Source: Bog-473 sp052148295 (GTDB lineage: Bacteria; Actinomycetota; Acidimicrobiia; Acidimicrobiales; RAAP-2). Taken from it: a stretch of DNA of 12,959 nt. Made by a program: the position numbers and the translations under genes. The notes under the pieces were generated by a model. The model was given only the letters and a program-made list of their open reading frames with translations. It was not told the origin of the DNA and did not search any database. Where the stretch lies: positions 1 to 12,959 of the forward strand of contig JBKQIP010000074.1 in NCBI GenBank assembly GCA_052148295.1, given 5' to 3'. This document shows positions 7,393 through 12,959 of this stretch, piece by piece (the stretch's first letter is position 1; each line of letters begins with the position of its first letter).

Positions 7393-7910
7393 GCCTCGAG
7401 CAGCTGTGGGCCGGCTGGCGCAGCGGCTACATCGCCGAGGCGACCGCCCGGGAACGGGCGGGGGGAGCCGGCGAGGGGGCCGAGCACTGCGTCTTCTGCC
7501 GCCTGGCGCAGAGCGGGGAGCCCTCGGTGGACAACCTGATGGTATGGCGGGGCCGGTGGACCTACGCCGTCCTGAACGCCTACCCCTATGCCAGCGGCCA
7601 CCTGCTCGTGCTGCCCCTACGCCACGTCGACGGTCTGGCCGCGCTGACCGAGGCCGAGTCGGGCGAGCTGTGGTCCGCCGTCCGGACGTCGGTCAGCGCC
7701 ATCGAGCGGGCCTACGAGCCGGACGGGCTGAACATGGGGGCGAACCTGGGCCGAGCCGGTGGGGCGGGGATCCCGGCGCACGTGCACCTGCACGTGTTGC
7801 CGCGCTGGTCCGGCGACACCAACTTCATGACCACCGTGGCGGGGGCCCGGGTCATGCCCGAGACGCTGCAGCTGGCCTGGAAGAGGCTGACCGGAGCCTG
7901 GCCCGACTGA
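7389..7910 (+). CDS. HIT-family hydrolase/phosphorylase, probable Ap4A phosphorylase
   Basis: A 173-aa histidine-triad protein. The HIT motif is HVHLHVL (H131, H133, H135; H133 is the expected nucleophile). NMGANLGRAGGAGIPAHVH and PRWSGDTNF closely resemble the mycobacterial Ap4A phosphorylase Rv2613c as I recall it, which also follows thrS. C34 and C37 (CVFC) may help bind zinc. The predicted activity is phosphorolysis or hydrolysis of diadenosine tetraphosphate. GTG 7389 overlaps the thrS stop (GTGA), implying translational coupling. This makes sense because aminoacyl-tRNA synthetases produce Ap4A as a side product. In mycobacteria the next gene is a phosphatidylinositol-phosphate synthase; here a convergent gene follows instead. 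The exact substrate is inferred from similarity and context. Confidence 0.87.
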   Translation: MSLEQLWAGWRSGYIAEATARERAGGAGEGAEHCVFCRLAQSGEPSVDNLMVWRGRWTYAVLNAYPYASGHLLVLPLRHVDGLAALTEAESGELWSAVRTSVSAIERAYEPDGLNMGANLGRAGGAGIPAHVHLHVLPRWSGDTNFMTTVAGARVMPETLQLAWKRLTGAWPD

Positions 7911-7919
7911 TCGGGGCCC

Positions 7920-7938
7920 GGCTCCGCGACGAGGAGCC
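7920..7938. terminator. Hairpin between convergent genes
   Basis: GGCTCC (7920-7925) and GGAGCC (7933-7938) form a 6-bp stem with a 7-nt loop, filling the 28-nt gap between the HIT gene stop and the end of the opposing kinase gene. It could serve both strands. There is no clear T-run on either side. Confidence 0.4.
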
Positions 7939-9549
7939 CTAGTCGTCGATCTTGACGTGTGCTCCGGCCAGGTCGGAGTCGCCGTTGACCGAGACCGGCT
8001 CGGTGGACGTGGGTCCTTGGGGCGCCCCGTTCTCGCTCGGTTTGTAGGAGTAGCTGTAGGCGTAGCTGTACGACTTGTCGGACTGCCGGCGGACCTCGTT
8101 GAAGACGATGCCGAGTCGGGGCGAACCGGACTGGGCGACCTGCTGGAACGACCGCGAGAGCTGTCCCTTCTTGGTCTGGCCGCTGCCGACGACCAAAAGG
8201 GTGAGATCGGCCAGTCGGGCCAAAATGACCGGGTCGGTCACGGGCAGCAGGGGAGGGCTGTCGATCACGATGACATCGAACCGCGCTCGCAATTGCGCGA
8301 TCACTTCCGCCATCTTCTTGCTTCCCAACAATTCGGCCGGATTGTGGGGAATGGGCCCGGCCCCGAGGAGGGTCATGCCCGGCAGGTCGGCGATGGGTTG
8401 GAGCGCCTCGTCGAGGGTGGCCTCGCCGATGACCACCGAGGTCAGCCCGACGCTCTCGTCCATCTTGAAGAACTGGCCCAGACGGGGACGACGCAGATCG
8501 CTCGAGACCACGACCACGTTCTGCCCGGCCGAGGCGAACATCACCCCCACGTTGGAGACCGTCGAGGTCTTGCCGTCGGTCGACGTGGGGCTGGTGACCA
8601 GGACGATCTGCACCGGGTCGTCGTAGGAGGCGAACTGGAGCGAGGTGCGCAAGGACCGGTAGGCCTCGGTGACCGGCGAGGCCGGGTCGGACAGGGACAC
8701 CAGGTACGGGGTCTTCGTGTCCTTCCAGGTGCTGATCATCGGGATCTGTCCGAGTACCGGAACGCCCGGAGCCAGCCGCTCCAGGTCCTTCTCGTCGTAC
8801 ACCGTGTCGTCGAGCAGCTCCATGAGGATGGCCAAGGCCAGGCCCAACAGGAAACCCACGGCGGCACCGAGGCCGACGTCGAGGGTCTTGTTGGGCGAGC
8901 TCGGCTTCATGGGCACGTTGGCCGGGGAGACGAACTGGACGCCGCCCGACGCCGGCCCGTCGATCTGCAGCTGGGCGAGGTCGTTCTCGAGATCCGCCTT
9001 CTGGCTGCCCAGCGCCTGCGCACCGGGCGAGTTGGAGGACTGGCCCGACAGCTGGGTGTTGATGGTGTTGATCTGGGTCTGGTACGCCAGCTCTTCGGCC
9101 TCGAGGGCCTTGAGCGCATTCGTCGTCTCGTAGGTGACGAAGGTCTTGGCGTAGGTGTTGGCGATGAGCGCGGCTTGGGCCGGGCTGGTGCTCGTCGCCG
9201 CGATCGACAGCACGTTCGTGGTCCCGTCCTGGGTGGCGGTGACCGTCGGCTCGAACTTGAGCGCACCGTCGACGTCCTTCAGTACGGCCGCGCTGGTGGC
9301 GAGCTGCAGCATGGTCGTCACGTCGGTGGGGGCCACCGTCGGCGTCGGGCCACTGACCGTCAGGTTGCCGCGTGTCGGCTCGACCTGGACCAGCGCCGTT
9401 GCGGTGTACTTCTTGGTCGCGGTGAAGGCGTAGATGGCTCCGCCGAGGAGTCCCAGGATGGTGAAGCCGATGATCCACCACTTGCGGCGGCCGAGCATCC
9501 TGACATAGACCCAAATGTCAAGTTCGGGCGTCGCTTCGTCAGTGGGCAT
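7939..9549 (-). CDS. Wzz-type chain-length regulator fused to BY-family tyrosine kinase
   Basis: A 536-aa polysaccharide co-polymerase of the Wzc/CapAB type, predicted to control capsule or exopolysaccharide polymerisation and export. Residues 9-45 are the Wzz entry with a membrane segment at about 24-43. A roughly 180-residue extracytoplasmic part follows, with a likely coiled coil near 140-195, then a second membrane segment at 226-246 preceded by a Pro-rich motif. The cytoplasmic kinase has EAYRSLRTSL (295-304), Walker A-like TSPTSTDGKTS (319-329, K327), Walker A' VVVVSSDLRRP (345-355, D351) and Walker B IVIDSPP (427-433, D430). It ends with five alternating tyrosines (Y494, 496, 498, 500, 502), the usual autophosphorylation cluster. 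Walker A lacks the common PGEGK form, and the first acidic residue of Walker A' is Ser. ATG 9549 has an AAGGA (9560-9556) with a 6-nt spacer. The tyrosine-phosphatase gene lies upstream on the same strand. Confidence 0.9.
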   Translation of the reverse strand: MPTDEATPELDIWVYVRMLGRRKWWIIGFTILGLLGGAIYAFTATKKYTATALVQVEPTRGNLTVSGPTPTVAPTDVTTMLQLATSAAVLKDVDGALKFEPTVTATQDGTTNVLSIAATSTSPAQAALIANTYAKTFVTYETTNALKALEAEELAYQTQINTINTQLSGQSSNSPGAQALGSQKADLENDLAQLQIDGPASGGVQFVSPANVPMKPSSPNKTLDVGLGAAVGFLLGLALAILMELLDDTVYDEKDLERLAPGVPVLGQIPMISTWKDTKTPYLVSLSDPASPVTEAYRSLRTSLQFASYDDPVQIVLVTSPTSTDGKTSTVSNVGVMFASAGQNVVVVSSDLRRPRLGQFFKMDESVGLTSVVIGEATLDEALQPIADLPGMTLLGAGPIPHNPAELLGSKKMAEVIAQLRARFDVIVIDSPPLLPVTDPVILARLADLTLLVVGSGQTKKGQLSRSFQQVAQSGSPRLGIVFNEVRRQSDKSYSYAYSYSYKPSENGAPQGPTSTEPVSVNGDSDLAGAHVKIDD

Positions 9550-9880
9550 TATGAATCCTTGGGCTTGAGTCGGACACGAACGCGGCGCGGGGGATGTTCA
9601 GCACAGTCGCACTAGCAATACCGCACGATATCATGCCCTCCCGCCTCTCTTCAGATCGCCTGTCGGGGTCTCCAGGCACCAGTGGGACCGCCGGAGGCGT
9701 CTGAAGCAACGGCGATTGTAGCAGTCGAGTGTCCGCCGCCGCCGCCCCGATGGCGACCCGTTCCCCCGTTGGCGTCTCGCCCCGCCCTGGTCCCGCAGCC
9801 AGCCCGCTCCCGGGCCACGCGAGGTGATGATCCGTCACCCTCGCGGTGCGGGACCGCGAGCTTTGCCCGGGACCGGCGGC
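9550..9880. other. Intergenic region between phosphatase and kinase genes
   Basis: A 331-nt stretch without a convincing gene. It holds the kinase ribosome binding site, a less GC-rich patch at about 9610-9635, a minus-strand TACAAT -10-like hexamer (plus positions 9715-9720) with no good -35, a short GCC-repeat run at 9735-9746, and a strong hairpin at 9840-9860. A kinase promoter probably lies here, giving a leader of up to about 160 nt. Confidence 0.5.
9840..9860 (-). terminator. Candidate terminator hairpin after the phosphatase gene
   Basis: CTCGCGGT (9840-9847) and ACCGCGAG (9853-9860) form a perfect 8-bp stem around a 5-nt loop, beginning 20 nt downstream of the phosphatase stop on the minus strand. 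A weaker GGTGA/TCACC hairpin (9823-9839) follows. There is no U-tract. If active, it would partly separate transcription of the phosphatase from the kinase. Confidence 0.45.
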
Positions 9881-10426
9881 CTACGAAGGGCCCAACAGGT
9901 CCAAGAGGCGCTCGATGAGCCCTCGAAGCTCCTTGGCCACCATCCGGACCTCTGCTGCGCTCATCTCCACCGGATCGTCGACGTCGTCGTCGGGGGACGA
10001 GCCGAGGAGATCCTGGCGGCGCCGGTCGTGTCCGACCAGCGCCAACCATTCGCCGAGACGCTGCTCGGGGCCCGGTGGACCGATGTGCTCGCCCCGGCGC
10101 AGGAACTCCTTGAGGGTGAACGTTCGTTCCCACGTGGGAGGCGAGATGACCGCCACCTCGCGCACGTGGAGCCGCTCCATGCCGAGAATCAGGTCCGACT
10201 CGACGAAGCGCTCTTCGAGGATGGGCTGGCTGCGGTGATCGGACACCTCGTGCTGCATGGGGCCCAGGGCCGCCAGCGCCTTGGCGGAGATCGGCAAGCC
10301 GCTCTCCGCGATACCCGCCGACTCCGCGGTCACGTCGAGGCCGCGTTCGCGGGCGCGCACGTTGGTCATGGCCTGCGCCATGGGGGAGCGGTAGAGGTTT
10401 CCGGTGCAGACGTAGAGGATCTTCAT
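9881..10426 (-). CDS. Low-molecular-weight protein tyrosine phosphatase (Wzb-like)
   Basis: A 181-aa cytoplasmic phosphatase predicted to remove phosphate from tyrosines, most likely those of the adjacent BY-kinase. The catalytic P-loop is at the N-terminus: MKILYVCTGNLYRSPMAQA, with the CX5R signature at C8-R14. The family's SAGIAESGLPIS strand and loop follow. A D-D-P-V-E-M-S motif near the C-terminus supplies the general-acid aspartate, and a helix (AAEVRMVAKEL...) closes the fold. The length is slightly above the usual 140-160 aa because of an insert around residues 95-140 rich in charged residues. ATG 10426 is used because MKILYVCTGN is the standard start; the frame extends upstream to 10651 without family sequence. 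No clear Shine-Dalgarno is visible. A TACGAT at 10450-10445 could be the -10 of a promoter with a very short leader. It is divergent from the DUF4012 gene. Confidence 0.88.
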   Translation of the reverse strand: MKILYVCTGNLYRSPMAQAMTNVRARERGLDVTAESAGIAESGLPISAKALAALGPMQHEVSDHRSQPILEERFVESDLILGMERLHVREVAVISPPTWERTFTLKEFLRRGEHIGPPGPEQRLGEWLALVGHDRRRQDLLGSSPDDDVDDPVEMSAAEVRMVAKELRGLIERLLDLLGPS

Positions 10427-10534
10427 GGACGGGTGCGGCCGCCGATCGTAGCGGCGACCGCCGGCGAGCCGCGCGGGCGGACGGGCCCCTCTGTACGTCC
10501 CGGCCGGTGGTGAAGCCGATTCCCCCTGACCACG

Positions 10535-10543
10535 TGCGATACT
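10535..10543 (+). promoter_or_regulatory. Possible extended -10 promoter of the DUF4012 gene
   Basis: TGCGATACT matches the extended -10 pattern (TGN followed by a TATACT-like hexamer) and lies 65 nt before GTG 10608 in the divergent intergenic region. A -35 is not obvious, which is tolerated with an extended -10. Confidence 0.35.
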
Positions 10544-10607
10544 GACTCCGCATCGACCGTCGGTTCCAGGGCTGGAGCCGAGGTGCGGTGCCGTCGAAGC
10601 CGAGAAC

Positions 10608-12920
10608 GTGACCACGACCGACCACTCCGTGCCCGACTCCGGAAGGCGCACCCGGGAGCAAATTCAGGCCGAGCGGCACCAGTCCAACGTGATCATCACC
10701 TGCCTCACGGTGGCCAGTGCCGTGGGGGGCGCCCTTGCCGGTGTTCATCCGACGGGACAGAGCGTCCTCGACGTGCTCTACTGCGCCGCCTTCGCCGCCC
10801 TGGTGACACTCATCGGCAGCCAGGCCAGCCGGCAGTCGCTCCTGGTGCTGGCGGCCGGGTGCGTGGCCCTCAGCCGGTCATGGCTGCTGATCCCCGCCGT
10901 GGCCGCCCTGGGCATCGCCTTCAAGCAGGTGTACCAGGAGCGCTCGCGCCGGCGGATCGGCGCCCTGATCGGTGCCCTGGCGGGCCAGGTCATGCTGCGC
11001 TGGCCTCCCCTCGCCTTCCATGGGGCCACCGCGCTCTTCGCCGTCGCGCTGCTGGTGTACCCGTCCCTGTCCACCTATGGCCGTCTCTCCAAGGTGGGCA
11101 AGCAACGCACCCGCCGCACCCTCGCCATCGTGCTGGCGGTCGCCGCGGTGCTGGTCCTTCCCCTCATCGTGGCGGCGGTGACCACGGAGAGCTCGCTGTC
11201 GCGGGGCCAACAGGTGGCCGAGCAGGCCCTGAACAATCTCCGGAGGGGGAACTCGGCCGTGGCGGCGCGGGAGTTCGACACGGCGTCGGCGGACTTCTCG
11301 AGCGCATCGTGGGCGTACGGCGGTTTTTGGACGGAGCCGTCACGTCTCGTACCCCTGGTGGCCCAGCATCGCCAGGCACTGGCCGGGCTCACGGGTATGG
11401 CAACGCAGCTGTCGACGGTGGCCGGGAGCGAGTCGCCGTCGTTCGACTTCCATGCGCTGCGCGTGGAAGGGGGTCAGGTCAACCTGGCCGAGGTGGCTTC
11501 GTTGCTGCCCCCCGCCCGGGTCCTCGATGTGGCCATCGCCCGGGCCCAGGCCGCCATGGCGCACCTCGACTCCGCGTGGCTGGCCGCTCCGGTACAGTCC
11601 AAGCTCCAGAAACTGTCGGGCGAGATCGATCAAGCCGGCAACGCGGTGGGGGACGCCGTCAAGGTGCTCCCGGTCCTGCCGGCCATGCTCGGGGCCCAGT
11701 CCACCCAGCACTACCTGGTGGTCTTCGACAACCCGTCCGAGTTGCGCGGGCTCGACGGCGTGATCACGGGTTACGGGGAGGTGACCGCAAGCGGCGGCAA
11801 GATCACGTTGGCCAGCTACGGCACCGTCGACGATCTCAACCACGGGTTGCCCCCGGGGGGCGGAACGCTCGCGGGCCACGCCGATTTCCTGGCCCGGTAC
11901 CGGAACCTCGACCCGCAGCTGTACTTCCAGAACGAGACCGCTCCGCCCGACATGCCCACGGTCGGCCAGGTCCTGGCCCAGCTCTACCCCGAAACGGGAG
12001 GTGCCCGGCTGAACGGGGTGATCGCGATCGACCCCTACGGACTGGCCCATCTCCTCAAGCTGACCGGCCCGGTGACCGTGCCTGGATTCGCGGCACCTCT
12101 CACCAGTGAGAATGCGGCGTCACAGCTCCTCGAGGACCAGTACATCCTCTATGGGAGCCAGGAACAGAGCCAGGTGCGCAACGACGAGGGGGAAGAGGCC
12201 CTCCATCTGGTGTTCGACAAATTGACGAGCGAGACGTTGCCCGGGCCGGCGGCTCTGTCGCACGCACTGGCGCCTGCGCTCAGCCAGGGACGGATCGCCA
12301 TGTGGAGCACGAACGGCGACGAGGAGTCGGCGCTGGCGGCGATCCACGCCACCGAGTCGTTCCCGGCCCGCGACGGGGGCGACCTGCTGGCCACCACGAT
12401 CCAGAATTCCGGGGAGAACAAGATCGACGTCTTCCTCCACGAGTCGATGACCGACGACGTGACCTTCAATCCGGCGACCGGAGACGTCGCCGCGAAGGTC
12501 ACCATCACCCTGAAGAACGACGCCCCCACGTCCGGCCTTCCGCCCTTGATGATCGACAACCTGGTGGCCCCGACCGCTCCACCTGGCTCGAATTCCCTGT
12601 GGCTGGCGGTCTACTCGCCCTTGCGGTACCAGAAGTCCGGGGTGAACGGCTTTCCGATCCCCGTCGCCCGAGGACGCGAACTCGGTGTGAATAGCTACAG
12701 CGAGTATTTCATCGTCCCGTCGGGATCCACCGAGACGGCGACGTTTTCCCTGTCAGGCCGTGTCGCAGCCTCGAGCGTCTACGCGATGCACCTGCGCCTT
12801 CAGCCAATGGTGAACCCGGTTACCGCTACGGTGAACGTGACCGCGACGAACGATCCGAGTCGCCATCTCACCTGGTCCACCACAACAGGGGTGTCATCGG
12901 TGCACAAATTTCACTTCTGA
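10608..12920 (+). CDS. Membrane-anchored DUF4012 domain protein
   Basis: A 770-aa envelope protein of unknown biochemical function. The N-terminus (1-25) is charged and cytoplasmic. Hydrophobic segments at about 28-46, 53-70, 77-104, 117-151 and 171-192 anchor it, and residues 193-770 are probably extracellular. An alanine-rich helical part (195-360) precedes the DUF4012 core: VVFDNPSELRGLDGVITGYGEV (371-392), LASYGTVDDLNHG, and NGVIAIDPYGLAHLLKLTGPV (469-489). A C-terminal beta-rich region (about 605-765) contains VTFNPATGDVAAKVTITLKND, typical of actinobacterial members. GTG 10608 is the only reasonable start; its Shine-Dalgarno is weak (GAG at 10602-10604). DUF4012 genes are often seen near polysaccharide genes, and here it diverges from a kinase/phosphatase pair, so a role in surface polysaccharide assembly or attachment is plausible but unproven. 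Confidence 0.85.
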   Translation: MTTTDHSVPDSGRRTREQIQAERHQSNVIITCLTVASAVGGALAGVHPTGQSVLDVLYCAAFAALVTLIGSQASRQSLLVLAAGCVALSRSWLLIPAVAALGIAFKQVYQERSRRRIGALIGALAGQVMLRWPPLAFHGATALFAVALLVYPSLSTYGRLSKVGKQRTRRTLAIVLAVAAVLVLPLIVAAVTTESSLSRGQQVAEQALNNLRRGNSAVAAREFDTASADFSSASWAYGGFWTEPSRLVPLVAQHRQALAGLTGMATQLSTVAGSESPSFDFHALRVEGGQVNLAEVASLLPPARVLDVAIARAQAAMAHLDSAWLAAPVQSKLQKLSGEIDQAGNAVGDAVKVLPVLPAMLGAQSTQHYLVVFDNPSELRGLDGVITGYGEVTASGGKITLASYGTVDDLNHGLPPGGGTLAGHADFLARYRNLDPQLYFQNETAPPDMPTVGQVLAQLYPETGGARLNGVIAIDPYGLAHLLKLTGPVTVPGFAAPLTSENAASQLLEDQYILYGSQEQSQVRNDEGEEALHLVFDKLTSETLPGPAALSHALAPALSQGRIAMWSTNGDEESALAAIHATESFPARDGGDLLATTIQNSGENKIDVFLHESMTDDVTFNPATGDVAAKVTITLKNDAPTSGLPPLMIDNLVAPTAPPGSNSLWLAVYSPLRYQKSGVNGFPIPVARGRELGVNSYSEYFIVPSGSTETATFSLSGRVAASSVYAMHLRLQPMVNPVTATVNVTATNDPSRHLTWSTTTGVSSVHKFHF

Positions 12921-12959
12921 GTGGTATCAAAATGCCTGGTGAGAGGTTATTTAACAGCC
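12921..12959. other. Window tail, no assigned gene
   Basis: 39 nt after the DUF4012 stop, clearly richer in A and T than the rest of the window (for example TTATTTAAC at 12947-12955), suggesting an intergenic or promoter region. ATG 12932 opens a frame to the window end but has no ribosome binding site. Confidence 0.4.

Noticed and set aside
9539..9838. 99-aa minus-strand frame in the kinase upstream region
   Set aside because: No motif, overlaps the kinase start and its ribosome binding site, and has a composition unlike a real protein.
10427..10651. N-terminal extension of the phosphatase to 10651
   Set aside because: LMW phosphatases begin with the strand leading to CX5R; the extension has no family similarity and overlaps the divergent gene's start.
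12932..12959. Start of a further gene at ATG 12932
   Set aside because: Only nine codons are visible and no ribosome binding site precedes it.

Overview
The window is GC-rich, almost fully coding, and carries markers of an actinobacterium. There is a coenzyme F420:NADP oxidoreductase next to the mycothiol enzyme MshC, and a threonyl-tRNA synthetase overlapping a HIT-family Ap4A phosphorylase-like gene, an arrangement also known next to mycobacterial thrS. A deep lineage such as Acidimicrobiia would fit, but that is inference from gene content only. No mobile element, CRISPR array, tRNA or rRNA gene was seen.

Layout. (1) 60-1834, plus strand: npdG and mshC, 2 nt apart, linking two actinobacterial redox cofactors (F420 and mycothiol). 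(2) 1955-5260, plus: a large signalling protein with a class III nucleotidyl cyclase domain, a STAND/AAA-type ATPase and a long helical (TPR-like) tail. (3) 5380-7910, plus: thrS overlapping a HIT-family gene by 4 nt. The thrS frame is interrupted near its start by an in-frame TAG at 5416-5418; the reading frame is undisturbed on both sides. (4) 7939-10426, minus: a low-molecular-weight tyrosine phosphatase and, downstream of it, a Wzz/BY-kinase polysaccharide co-polymerase with a C-terminal tyrosine cluster. (5) 10608-12920, plus, divergent from (4): a membrane-anchored DUF4012 protein. Blocks 4 and 5 look like one edge of an exopolysaccharide/cell-envelope locus, with kinase and phosphatase as a Wzc/Wzb-like switch.

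The most notable observation is the amber codon within the TGS domain of the thrS reading frame. It has a good ribosome binding site and start upstream, and a plausible restart site (AAGG plus GTG 5494) downstream. Other points of interest are the non-canonical Walker A and A' motifs of the BY-kinase, the missing transition-state Asn in the cyclase domain together with the absence of any output HTH, and an LCP-like motif in the DUF4012 protein.

Non-coding stretches over 300 nt: only 9550-9880, between the kinase and phosphatase genes, which is described below. Everything was read by eye without database searches.
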